Positions 22,103 through 33,009 are shown, counted from the first letter of the stretch. The stretch is 33,664 nt of DNA from Mollicutes bacterium (GCA_012837765.1 DUQO01000029.1:1-33664), one strand, 5' to 3'. A program made the numbers and translations. The notes: generated from the letters alone by a model not told the origin.

Positions 22103-23644
22103 ATGAATGCTTTTTTTAATTCTTTGCCTCTTCCTCTCTCTGATGAAGAGACAACAAAATATTTTGAAATGATGAAAAAAGGAAATAAAGAGGCTAAAAA
22201 CAAATTGATTGAACATAATTTAAGATTAGTTTATTATCTTGCACTAAAATATAAAAAAAAGGTATATACTCAAAACTTCTACTTTTCAGTAGATGATTTA
22301 ATGAGTATCGGTTCCATTGGTTTAATTAAAGCTGTAACATCTTTTGATCAAACAAAGGGTGCATCATTTGCAACTTATGCTTCAAAAGGGATAGAACTTG
22401 AAATTTTAAATTATATAAGAAAACATAAAAACTTAGATGTTAGTCTTCATCAGTCTTTAAGCAAAGATCAAGATGGACATTTATTTACTATTGAAGATTC
22501 TTTAACAAGTACTTCTAATATCGAAAAAGAATATATTTCAAAAGAAAATTATGAAGAACTAAAACCAGCTTTAAAGATTCTAACTAATGAAGAAAGAAAA
22601 GTTATTAGATTAAGATATGGAAATCATAAAGTAAGTCAAGAAAAAATAGCACAGATGCTTGATTATTCACAATCATATGTTAGTCGTATTGAAAAGAAGG
22701 CCTTAAGAAAAATTAAAAATTACTTGAAAGGAATCACTCATGAAGAAATAGAATTTACAACTGAGATTAAACCTAATATCAAAGATAAAACAAAGAAGAA
22801 AATATTAGAAGTTGCTAATACATTTCTTAAAGAGAACCTAACATTTAAAGAATTAGCAAAAAAATTTAATGTTAGCATATCAACCATCCACGTTTATTTA
22901 ACGTACAAATTAAAGTTTGTTGATGAGTTGTTATACAAAGAGGTTTTATCAACTATGAATAGAAGACAGGATGAAAAAAAGAAAAAAGTTATAGATAGAA
23001 AACGTAAATATGAAAAAACATTAGATGAAATAAAAAAGGTGCCTTTTAAAAAACAAAATGATAGCGAAAAGGAAAAAAGAATTAGAAGAAATACGACACC
23101 AATACCAATTGATGAGATTTTTCCACACCAACCAGAAGAAAAAATTTTAAAGGCTATTGATATGTTAAATGAAGTAAATAAGAAAATTTTTAAAATGAAA
23201 CATGGTTTAAGTGGATATAACCGTACTCATATCGATGATATAGCAAAAGAGATGAATATGTCAGCTAGTAATGTATCTTTAAGACTATACAACTCTAAAA
23301 AAATGATTAACAAGATACTTAATGATCCAAAATTAATGTCAAAATTAGATAATGAATTTTTTTCTTTATTTACAGGATTTACGAAAGAAGAAATTCTAGA
23401 AGTAGTCAATCAATTAGATAACAATAAAAAATTGATTATAGAACTATATTTTGGATTAAATGGCAAAGAAAAAACAGGTGTTAGAAGAATTGGTAGAATG
23501 ATAGGTTTAAAACAAAGTGAAGTTAAAAAATATGTTGATTATATTGCTCAATTTATAAAAAAAGAATTGGGTAACAAAAAAAATGATTTTGATTTTAATT
23601 ATGATCATGAAGTAAATCAACATAAAGGTAAATTACTAAAATAA
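22103..23644 (+). CDS. SigK-like sigma factor fused to SpoIIID-like and two extra region-4-like HTH segments
   Basis: A 513-residue protein, more than twice the length of SigK or SigE. ATG 22103 is chosen because GAGGTG precedes it by eight bases; the track's GTG overlaps that site. Residues about 10-110 are region 2 of the sporulation sigma type (PLSDEETTKYFEMM, NKLIEHNLRLV, DLMSIGSIGLIKAV, ATYASKGIELEIL). Region 4 lies at about 158-208 (NEERKVIRLRYG, SQSYVSRIEKKALRKI). Residues about 228-305 resemble SpoIIID (LTFKELAKKFNVSISTIHVYLT, then a basic tail). Two more region-4-like segments follow at about 344-405 (IFKMKHGLSG...IAKEMNMSASNVSLRLYNSKK) and 426-490 (LIIELYFGLNG...IGRMIGLKQSEVKKY). 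The protein starts where mature SigK begins, so there is no inhibitory pro-sequence. It precedes the AAA+ gene. Its regulon is unknown. Confidence 0.85.
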   Translation: MNAFFNSLPLPLSDEETTKYFEMMKKGNKEAKNKLIEHNLRLVYYLALKYKKKVYTQNFYFSVDDLMSIGSIGLIKAVTSFDQTKGASFATYASKGIELEILNYIRKHKNLDVSLHQSLSKDQDGHLFTIEDSLTSTSNIEKEYISKENYEELKPALKILTNEERKVIRLRYGNHKVSQEKIAQMLDYSQSYVSRIEKKALRKIKNYLKGITHEEIEFTTEIKPNIKDKTKKKILEVANTFLKENLTFKELAKKFNVSISTIHVYLTYKLKFVDELLYKEVLSTMNRRQDEKKKKVIDRKRKYEKTLDEIKKVPFKKQNDSEKEKRIRRNTTPIPIDEIFPHQPEEKILKAIDMLNEVNKKIFKMKHGLSGYNRTHIDDIAKEMNMSASNVSLRLYNSKKMINKILNDPKLMSKLDNEFFSLFTGFTKEEILEVVNQLDNNKKLIIELYFGLNGKEKTGVRRIGRMIGLKQSEVKKYVDYIAQFIKKELGNKKNDFDFNYDHEVNQHKGKLLK

Positions 23645-23677
23645 TTATCACTGGTAATATGTAATTGATTTTATTTA

Positions 23678-23686
23678 TGGTATAAT
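23678..23686 (+). promoter_or_regulatory. Extended -10 promoter of the AAA+ gene
   Basis: TGGTATAAT, a TGn-extended perfect -10, 17 bases before the ATG with GGAGG between. The AAA+ gene can therefore be expressed apart from the sigma gene; such a short leader leaves little room for other control. Confidence 0.6.
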
Positions 23687-23703
23687 AATCATGGAGGATA
23701 ATT

Positions 23704-24660
23704 ATGGAAGAAGAAATTTTAGATTTGAGTATACCTGAACCTAAAAAATTGTCAATGATTGAACGATATGGTGAAGATTTAACAGCTAATACATATGTTA
23801 CAAATCCTGCTATAGCAAGAGAAGAAGAAATTAAAAAAATGATTCTTGCCCTTCTTATTCCAGATAAATCAGCTATCTTAGTAGGTAAACCGGGTATTGG
23901 TAAAACTGCTATTGTTGAAGGGTTAGCATATAAAATACAAAATGGTAATATACCTAATGCCTTAAAAGATTTTAAAATTATTAAAATAAACTTAACAGCA
24001 TTGCTGGGTACCAATACAACTGATGGAAACGAGGAAATAAAATTACAAGTACTAATCGATGAATTAAAAACTCTTGAAAATACAATTCTATTTATTGATG
24101 AAATTCATAACGTCATTGGAACAGGTGCAGTCAGCAGTTCACTTGACTTTGCAAATATGTTAAAATCAGGACTTGACCGTGGAACAATTAAAATTATTGG
24201 CGCTACAACTGATGCTGAATATAATCATTATTTAGTTCGTGATAGAGCCTTTTTAAGAAGATTTGAAAAAATAGAAATCGATGAACCAGATCAACCTACT
24301 ACTGTAAAAATAATAATTGGTAGCTTACCAAGAATTGAAAAACATACAGGTGTTAAATTTGATTATTCATCTTTCTTAGTTGAAAAAGTAATTACTTTTT
24401 TAGTAAATATGACAAGCGAATACAAAAGAATGTATGAAACAACTTCAAGATATCCTGATGTAACCTTTGCTCTTGTTAGTAAAATATTTTCTTTTGCAAT
24501 GTTTGATAATAGCCCTGTTGTTAGATTTAAACATATATGGGAAGCTGTTAAGACTTGTCAAAGTATATATCCGGATGTTTTAAAAAAGGAGAAAAAAGCT
24601 TTTATTGAAGAGTTTTCTTCCATACTAAATGAAGAAAACGTTGATATAAATGAAGAGTAA
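23704..24660 (+). CDS. Single-domain ClpA/ClpB D1-like AAA+ ATPase
   Basis: A 318-residue protein that matches the first AAA+ module of ClpA, ClpB or ClpC and nothing else of those proteins. Walker A is GKPGIGKTAIVEGLA at about residue 60, Walker B is LFIDEIHNVIGTGA at about 110-125, sensor 1 is IIGATTDAEYNHY, and the arginine-finger region is RDRAFLRRFEKI. A small helical domain follows with TSRYPDVTFALVSK. The Clp N-domain, the middle domain and D2 are absent. At the place of the D1 pore loop (GTKYRG in Clp proteins) it reads GTNTTDG, so the substrate-gripping Tyr is missing. A remodelling or regulatory ATPase is more likely than an unfoldase. It follows the sigma gene by 59 bases on the same strand, so a partnership is plausible but unproved. 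Confidence 0.85.
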   Translation: MEEEILDLSIPEPKKLSMIERYGEDLTANTYVTNPAIAREEEIKKMILALLIPDKSAILVGKPGIGKTAIVEGLAYKIQNGNIPNALKDFKIIKINLTALLGTNTTDGNEEIKLQVLIDELKTLENTILFIDEIHNVIGTGAVSSSLDFANMLKSGLDRGTIKIIGATTDAEYNHYLVRDRAFLRRFEKIEIDEPDQPTTVKIIIGSLPRIEKHTGVKFDYSSFLVEKVITFLVNMTSEYKRMYETTSRYPDVTFALVSKIFSFAMFDNSPVVRFKHIWEAVKTCQSIYPDVLKKEKKAFIEEFSSILNEENVDINEE

Positions 24661-24689
24661 AAAAGTTCGAAACAATATTTCGAACTTTT
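24661..24689. terminator. Bidirectional terminator
   Basis: AAAAGTTCGAAA and TTTCGAACTTTT pair perfectly around CAATA, with A- and T-rich flanks, between the AAA+ gene and the converging giant prepilin gene. Confidence 0.9.
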
Positions 24690-24701
24690 TATTTTGATTT
24701 T

Positions 24702-27455
24702 CTAATCTAAAGGAATAAAATCCTTTCCAGAAATGTATCCGATTGTTACAGATCCATCTCCACCATTACCACCTTTCACAGCACATGGACCAGACACACC
24801 ACCAGCAGCTGTAATGGTTCCACTATTTTCATAATTGTTAATATAAAATATATTAACTGAACCACCACCAGAAGATCCACCAGAAGCTGCAACACCAGTA
24901 TTATAACCAACTGGGAAATGTGAAGAACTACCTCGTGATTCAATCACACCATTATTATAGATATTTTTACTATAAATAACTAAGAGTCCACCTGTACCAT
25001 CGTCTGCTGACGAAGGAGCATTTGCTGTAACCGTTTTATTTGCACCTGCGGTTGGCCTTGCATCTCGACCACCTGGATTTCCAGAACCACCAGATGAAAC
25101 ATACATTGTACTAGAAGTTCTACGCCCCACAGCGTTACCTCCTGGTCCTCCATTAATGCTACCATCTTTACCAGTAACAGGAGAATCTGCGGCTGAAGAA
25201 GCTCCTCCTCCACCAGTACCACCTGAGTATGATGTACCTGCTGCACCATTCCCACCCTTGGTTGCTGATCTCATTGAAGCACCAGAGCCACCACCACCAG
25301 TTGCTCTATTTAATCCACCTTCACCATTGATACCATTAACTTGACCTTTTACTGCTAACCCACCAGCTCCACCGATAGCTGGAATATATTCATAAGTATC
25401 ATCACTATTATTCCATAAATATACATTTTGCCCTTCCGCTATAGCACCACGAGCAGTCATTGAAATAGTACCGTTGTTAGTTAAAGTTCCTGAGACATAT
25501 ATTATCATACCTTTTTTCCTAGTTGTTGGTGTTACCAACACACCAGATTCAATAGTTAGATCACCATTATACTTTACTACTAATATTCTTTCATCAGAAA
25601 CATCATCACCTAAATAAACCGTTGATCCATCTTCTTGTTTATAGATAGTGTCACCATTGATATTGATAAGTTCTATATTATATGTTTCTTGATTGATAAG
25701 TATATCATAGTTACCATCAAGAAAACCATCACTTGCAATAGCACCTAAAATACTATCAGTCACAGTCGGATTAACAAATACCTTTCTACTAACAGTTGTA
25801 ACATTACTATCTGAATCGATAACTGAATAAACCACATTATATTCTCCAATTATATGTGGATTAACATTACTAGTTACAATTATTTTGTCTGTTAAATCGC
25901 CATCTTCGGCATCAAATGCTGTTGCACCTTGATCTTTATAAACATCGCCTTGTTTAATGCTGATTACTTTTTCACCAATAATATCTATTGCAGGTTCATC
26001 GCCTAATCTGACAAATGTTATTCTTGCAAACCCAGCTCCAAAATTACCTATCATTGTGGAATTGCCATCAATTGAAGGCATTGAAAATTTTCCATCTATC
26101 GTAGTAGAACTTTCAAAAACTTTTGTAGAATAATGAATTGATTGACCTGTATGCTCCCCTGTCTCATCTATAGCATCACAACCGGTATATCCAGAAATGA
26201 AAGACGAACCACCTGTTGCTGATTGCGAGCCAGCTGATGTTCCATTATGTTTAGAATAGCCTCCATAATATCCTCCACCTGCACCACTAGATGGTGTGTA
26301 ACCATGGTTTGTTCCAGGCTGCCCAATTCCAAAAGCATATCCTGTGGTTTGAGTAGCACCAGCTGAATAGGATATTGGGTCACTACTTAAAGTTCCACCT
26401 GCTCCTCCAACGCTTCCATAAGTACTTCCTGCTCCTCCAGCAGCAACCATGATTCTGCTTCTTAATGAATTAACATCATTCCAGGGCCCATCTACTAGCC
26501 TTACATCAGTAGCACCACCACCACCGCCACTTCCTTCATCATCATCTTTATCATTTCCGCCTTTAGCACCACCATTAAATCCACCATCTCCACCAATTTT
26601 ATTAGATGGCGAATCAAAACCAGCTCCACCTACATAAATATAAAGAACCTCATCCTTATCTAATTTTATAATTCCCGTTGTATAAGCTCCTGCACCACCA
26701 GGGTTGACTAAAGAACCGTTTTTTCTTCCCTTACCACCACTTGCTCCCCATAATTCAATCTTGTATTTTCCAGTTGCAGTTGATTTAAAAGTTTGATAAT
26801 CACCAGTGTGTGAATATTCACTTGTTCTTTTAACGACTTGTACCTCTCTTATTACTGTTGCTTCATTATTGTTATTATCTTTAACAGTATAAGTAAGAGT
26901 ATATACTCCTTCTACATTTTCATCTACTTCACCAGTTATTTGTACTTTGTCACTTAAATCAACACCTTTAACGTCAAATGCACTAACACCAGCATCTTCA
27001 TAAGGTTCACCTAAAAAGGCAGCAACTCTTTTACCTCCAACAAGAGAAATAGTAGGACCCATATCATCCGTTACGCATTCATCTAAATCTTCCGTTACTT
27101 TAATATTTCTAATAGTACCACAAGCAAATAAACCATTCCATTCATTTATACCATTTAGTACTAACATATAATCGTCATCTTTTAATTCAATTTTAACAAG
27201 ATTATAATTACTTGAATCTAAACCAAGTTGTTCATTCATATTCTCTTTTGTAACCAGTAATGGATCAAAATTTTCATCTTTAAGTTTTCTATATTTTACA
27301 GCTCTAAGAACCATCTTAGCATTGCTTCTAAAAGCACTGATGCGTGAATTATTAACTAAATTTGAAATTGTAGGAATAGCAATTGCTAAAATTATCACTA
27401 GAACAACTATTACCGATAATAATTCTATTAATGTAAAACCATTTCTTTTATTCAC
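24702..27455 (-). CDS. Giant type IV prepilin with DUF5011 and ALK-type glycine-rich domains
   Basis: The 917-residue protein starts with a classic type IV prepilin signal, MNKRNG then FTLIELLSVIVVLVIIL (Glu at +5), for cleavage and methylation by a prepilin peptidase. A short pilin-like domain follows (to about 130, with Cys112 and Cys127). Next is a DUF5011 Ig-like domain (about 133-208, FLGEPYEDAGVSAFD), then a PF12810-type glycine-rich domain (about 213-484: KYKIELWGASGGKG, LYIYVGGAG, GGGGGATDVRL, RIMVAAGGAG). A second DUF5011 lies at about 487-562 (DVYKDQGATAFDAEDGDLTDK). A C-terminal glycine-rich repeat region occupies about 640-917. The start is GTG at 27455 with AAGGGG at eight bases. 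Such an oversized head on a pilin stem suggests a tip or minor pilin that acts as an adhesin. No assembly genes are nearby. Confidence 0.88.
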   Translation of the reverse strand: MNKRNGFTLIELLSVIVVLVIILAIAIPTISNLVNNSRISAFRSNAKMVLRAVKYRKLKDENFDPLLVTKENMNEQLGLDSSNYNLVKIELKDDDYMLVLNGINEWNGLFACGTIRNIKVTEDLDECVTDDMGPTISLVGGKRVAAFLGEPYEDAGVSAFDVKGVDLSDKVQITGEVDENVEGVYTLTYTVKDNNNNEATVIREVQVVKRTSEYSHTGDYQTFKSTATGKYKIELWGASGGKGRKNGSLVNPGGAGAYTTGIIKLDKDEVLYIYVGGAGFDSPSNKIGGDGGFNGGAKGGNDKDDDEGSGGGGGATDVRLVDGPWNDVNSLRSRIMVAAGGAGSTYGSVGGAGGTLSSDPISYSAGATQTTGYAFGIGQPGTNHGYTPSSGAGGGYYGGYSKHNGTSAGSQSATGGSSFISGYTGCDAIDETGEHTGQSIHYSTKVFESSTTIDGKFSMPSIDGNSTMIGNFGAGFARITFVRLGDEPAIDIIGEKVISIKQGDVYKDQGATAFDAEDGDLTDKIIVTSNVNPHIIGEYNVVYSVIDSDSNVTTVSRKVFVNPTVTDSILGAIASDGFLDGNYDILINQETYNIELININGDTIYKQEDGSTVYLGDDVSDERILVVKYNGDLTIESGVLVTPTTRKKGMIIYVSGTLTNNGTISMTARGAIAEGQNVYLWNNSDDTYEYIPAIGGAGGLAVKGQVNGINGEGGLNRATGGGGSGASMRSATKGGNGAAGTSYSGGTGGGGASSAADSPVTGKDGSINGGPGGNAVGRRTSSTMYVSSGGSGNPGGRDARPTAGANKTVTANAPSSADDGTGGLLVIYSKNIYNNGVIESRGSSSHFPVGYNTGVAASGGSSGGGSVNIFYINNYENSGTITAAGGVSGPCAVKGGNGGDGSVTIGYISGKDFIPLD

Positions 27456-27630
27456 ATGTATAACCCCTTACTCTTCTTTAACAAATATAATATTAGTTAT
27501 GCTTTTATTAGTATGCTATTATAAATTAGTTTTTATCAATTTCATCAAAGTAAACTTTGACTAAATCGGTTCTTAAATCCCCTTTCTATTATCATCTTAA
27601 AAAAAAGCGTAGGGCAATTATAACAGTTGA

Positions 27631-27660
27631 TATAAAAAAGTTCAAACCTTAGTTTGAACT
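27631..27660 (-). terminator. Terminator of the metallophosphoesterase gene
   Basis: AGTTCAAAC and GTTTGAACT arms with a CTTA loop, followed on the minus strand by TTTTTATATC. It lies directly after the TAA at 27662, which supports the idea that the reading frame ending there is the original 3' end of the gene. Confidence 0.8.
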
Positions 27661-27661
27661 A

Positions 27662-28320
27662 TTATTTTACTTTCCTTTTATATCTTTTTACATTTATAGC
27701 CTTTTCTTCATATATAGAATAATTAGTGAATAAAACAGCTGATTCTTCAAATGTACCAATTACAAAGCCGATATCCTTTTTATTTACTCCTATGTTTGAT
27801 AATGAAGGTATAATCATGAAAACAAGATTAGGTAATTCAAAATAACCAAATTTATGATAATGCCTTGTATTGCTATATCAATGCCTTTTGCATTATATAA
27901 TATATTATTACTAAAATAATGAGCCATTATTATCCTGACATTATTAATAAATATTGGTGAAGGAGCTTTTTGGAAATATATTATATCTTTTCTTTTACTA
28001 GCAATATATTTTAAAATATCAAAATTATTATTATACATATGCGAATTATCATGATTTCCTTTGATGCAATGTGTTTTTATTCCTGATACTTTAGGATAAT
28101 TATATATAAAGTGATCTGCCTGTTCTTTAGCACCAATTACTTTTAAACCCTCAGTTGAATATGATAGAATTCCATCTACCAAATCACCTAAATGAAAAAT
28201 TGTTTTTATGTTGTTTTTATCTATTATTTCTAGGGTTTTATTAACAGCATATAAATCTTCATTTTTGCTTCCAAAATGAGTATCCGATATAAAAGCAATC
28301 CTATTATCAGTAATTATCAT
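27662..28320 (-). pseudogene. Calcineurin-like metallophosphoesterase with a one-base frameshift
   Basis: The track gives 168 residues (from 28320) with metallophosphoesterase motifs: FISDTHFGS (Asp-x-His), FHLGDLVDG, IKGNHDNSH and RIIMAHYF. The last motif, GHxH, appears broken: after IDIAIQG the frame reads IIINLVILN. Adding one C at about 27856 (GGC-ATTATC to GGC-CATTATC) restores GHYHKFGYFELPNLVF and continues for about 67 residues through FVIGTFEESAVLF to a TAA at 27662, followed at once by a terminator. The intact protein would have about 219 residues and resemble YfcE-type phosphodiesterases, but its substrate is unknown. In the sequence as given, the final metal ligands are lost. Either a recent mutation or a base-call error explains this. 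Confidence 0.85.
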
Positions 28321-28353
28321 TTTTTCACCACTTCAATAATTATTGTAACATAA

Positions 28354-28372
28354 AACCCTCCACAGGAGGGTT
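28354..28372 (-). terminator. Terminator of the hrcA-grpE-dnaK-dnaJ operon
   Basis: AACCCTCC-(three-base loop)-GGAGGGTT, followed on the minus strand by TTATG, just after the dnaJ stop. The stem is strong, the T-run short. Confidence 0.7.
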
Positions 28373-28375
28373 GTT

Positions 28376-29485
28376 TTATTTTACCTTCTTTTTATATTTG
28401 GTGAATATATCATTATTCTCTAAATTGGTTTCTGCAAGTTTATTTATTAAATCCTTTTGCTTTCTATCCAATTTAGTTGGAATTACAACATTTACTATAA
28501 CGTACATATTTCCTTTTCTTTTAGTTGAGACATTTGCAATACCTTTATCTTTTAATAATAACTTAGCTCCACTTTGGGTACCAGATGGTATTGTCAAAAT
28601 AACTGATCCATATAAAGTAGGTATTTCTTTTTTAGCACCTAAAATAGCTTCCGTTATTGTAATAGGTAGTTCCAAATAAATGTCATTATCTTCTCTTATA
28701 AATAATGGATGAGAATCAATTTTAAATTCAATATACAAATCACCATTTGGACCACCATTGATGCCAATACCACCTTTACCAGCTAATCTTAATTGACTAT
28801 CTTCATCAACACCAGCTGGTATTTTTACTACTATTTCCTTATTGGTTTTTACATGTCCCCTACCTCTACATTTTGAACAAGAATTTTTGTAAGTATGTCC
28901 TTTCCCTCTACATACTGGGCAAGTTGTTTTTGTTAAGTAAGTTCCTAAAAGAGTACGCTGTTCTGCAGTAATGGTTCCACTTCCATGACACCTATCACAT
29001 CGCTCTTCACCTGTTCCACCATGACCGTTACAAGAAGAGCATTCTTCCTCAACTTCAATATTGATTGTTTTTTCTTTACCAAATGCAGCTTCCTCAAAAG
29101 TAAGATGCATTTGCATTGCTATATCAGCACCTTTTCTAGGACGATTAGTATTGCGACTACTTCCACCAAAACCAAAAGATGAACCAAAAATATCGGAAAA
29201 GATGTCGCCAAAATCAAAACCAGAAAAATCAAAGCCAGCACCACCGAAACCACCTGCATTTTCAGAAAAGGCATCATGACCAAATTGATCATATTGACTC
29301 CTTTTAGTTTTATCTGATAAAACAGCATAAGCTTCTTGAATTTCTTTAAACTTTTCAGTGGCATTTGGATCTTTACTAACATCTGGATGATACTCTTTGG
29401 CAAGACGTCTAAAAGCACTTTTTATTTCAGCATCAGATGCATTTTTACTTACACCTAGAATCTCATAGTAATCTCTTTTTGCCAT
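28376..29485 (-). CDS. dnaJ: Chaperone DnaJ (Hsp40)
   Basis: DnaJ delivers unfolded proteins to DnaK and stimulates its ATPase. The 369-residue protein is complete. The J domain comes first, with the HPD motif in [16 protein letters not shown] Gly/Phe-rich linker follows ([19 protein letters not shown]). Four zinc-finger repeats come next ([32 protein letters not shown]), then the C-terminal peptide-binding domains ([39 protein letters not shown]). It is the last gene of the operon, ending at a terminator, and is separated from dnaK by 50 bases that hold a small hairpin. Confidence 0.97.
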   Translation of the reverse strand: MAKRDYYEILGVSKNASDAEIKSAFRRLAKEYHPDVSKDPNATEKFKEIQEAYAVLSDKTKRSQYDQFGHDAFSENAGGFGGAGFDFSGFDFGDIFSDIFGSSFGFGGSSRNTNRPRKGADIAMQMHLTFEEAAFGKEKTINIEVEEECSSCNGHGGTGEERCDRCHGSGTITAEQRTLLGTYLTKTTCPVCRGKGHTYKNSCSKCRGRGHVKTNKEIVVKIPAGVDEDSQLRLAGKGGIGINGGPNGDLYIEFKIDSHPLFIREDNDIYLELPITITEAILGAKKEIPTLYGSVILTIPSGTQSGAKLLLKDKGIANVSTKRKGNMYVIVNVVIPTKLDRKQKDLINKLAETNLENNDIFTKYKKKVK

Positions 29486-29507
29486 ATCAACACTCCTTAT
29501 TATTAAA

Positions 29508-29526
29508 TGCAGAAACTAGTTCTGCA
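29508..29526 (-). promoter_or_regulatory. Intercistronic hairpin between dnaK and dnaJ
   Basis: TGCAGAA and TTCTGCA arms with a five-base loop. No T-run of note follows. It may stabilise the dnaK message or partially attenuate dnaJ. Confidence 0.45.
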
Positions 29527-29535
29527 TTCAATAAA

Positions 29536-31957
<2,422 letters not shown>

Positions 31958-31962
31958 AATCA

Positions 31963-32952
31963 TCACCTTTCAATATTCTGCTTGATGTATTCTAAAATAC
32001 TTACAACGCGATCATATTCCATTCTCTTAGGACCTATAATCGCTATGGTACCTGTTTTACCATCAGCGACATATTTTGTTTTAATAATAGTCACATCATC
32101 ATCTATTTTCGACTCTTTCCCTATATAAACGTTTATACCATTACCATCTTCTTCAATACTATTTATTAAATCGCTATCTTCTAATTTGCTAACAATATTT
32201 TTAATTTTTGTAACATTATCAAATTCAGGTTGATTAAGAATGTTTTGTCTACCTACAAAATGAACATCACTTTTTATTGTAAAATCATTAAAGGCATTAT
32301 AAAAAACATTGTATATAGCTTCATGTTGTTTTATGTATTTTCCTATAATAGGTTTGATCTCAAATTCTAATTTTTCACTGATTTCGTCAATCGGTGTTCC
32401 GACTAACAAATTATTAATTAAATCAACCATCTTATGAACTTCTTCTACATTAATATTTTCATTTATTTTTATATTCTTATGTTCTACATGTCCTTTATCG
32501 GTAATAACGATTGCTATTATATTAGAAAAATCGATTGCTATTGCTTCGACTTTCTTAAGTCTGTTGTCAATTGCCGATTTACCAAGAACAATTGATGTAT
32601 AACTAGTTATCTCTGATATTATTTCCATACTTTTCAAAATTACATCATCAAGTTTTAAGGATTGATTTTGAAAAATTGTTTGTAACTTTAAAACATCTTC
32701 ACCTGTCATCTCTTTTGGTTTCATTAAATTTTCTACATAATAGCGATATCCATTTTCACTTGGAATCCTACCAGATGAAGTATGAGTTTTTTCTAAAAGA
32801 CCTTGTTCTTCTAAAAAAGCCATTTCATTACGAATAGTCGCACTAGAAAGATTTAAAAAATCACAAATTGATTTAGAACCAACAGGACGAGCTGTTTTTA
32901 CATATTCTTCAACTATCATCTTTAGAATGTTATTCTGTCTATCGTGTAACAT
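31963..32952 (-). CDS. hrcA: Heat-inducible transcription repressor HrcA
   Basis: HrcA represses heat-shock operons by binding CIRCE, with GroEL assisting. I choose ATG 32952, six bases after AGGAGG, which removes the first 19 residues of the track ORF (they run through the promoter). The 329-residue protein begins MLHDRQNNILKMIVEEYVKT. A winged helix follows (GSKSICDFLNLSSATIRNEMAFLEEQGLLEKTHTSSGRIPS), then a GAF-like middle domain and an end with GTIAIIGPKRMEYDRVVSIL. It is the first gene of hrcA-grpE-dnaK-dnaJ and regulates itself through the adjacent CIRCE. Its stop is TGA. Confidence 0.97.
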   Translation of the reverse strand: MLHDRQNNILKMIVEEYVKTARPVGSKSICDFLNLSSATIRNEMAFLEEQGLLEKTHTSSGRIPSENGYRYYVENLMKPKEMTGEDVLKLQTIFQNQSLKLDDVILKSMEIISEITSYTSIVLGKSAIDNRLKKVEAIAIDFSNIIAIVITDKGHVEHKNIKINENINVEEVHKMVDLINNLLVGTPIDEISEKLEFEIKPIIGKYIKQHEAIYNVFYNAFNDFTIKSDVHFVGRQNILNQPEFDNVTKIKNIVSKLEDSDLINSIEEDGNGINVYIGKESKIDDDVTIIKTKYVADGKTGTIAIIGPKRMEYDRVVSILEYIKQNIER

Positions 32953-32980
32953 ATAACACCTCCTAACATGACATAAACCT

Positions 32981-33009
32981 ATTATAATAGTATGCGTTAG
33001 CAATGTCAA
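32981..33009 (-). promoter_or_regulatory. Sigma-A promoter of the hrcA operon
   Basis: Minus strand TTGACA, 17 bases, TATAAT, consensus at every position. The -35 hexamer lies inside the CIRCE, so HrcA binding should block RNA polymerase. Confidence 0.9.

Noticed and set aside
23595-24014. 139-residue minus-strand ORF over the sigma and AAA+ genes
   Set aside because: Antisense to a clear Walker A region, hydrophobic by chance, no ribosome site.
24980-26637. Four track ORFs (24980..25255, 25156..25344, 26168..26383, 26449..26637), some Pro-rich
   Set aside because: They are shadows of the glycine-rich prepilin. GGT/GGA glycine codons read as Pro or Val-rich strings in other frames. No ribosome sites and no independent motifs.
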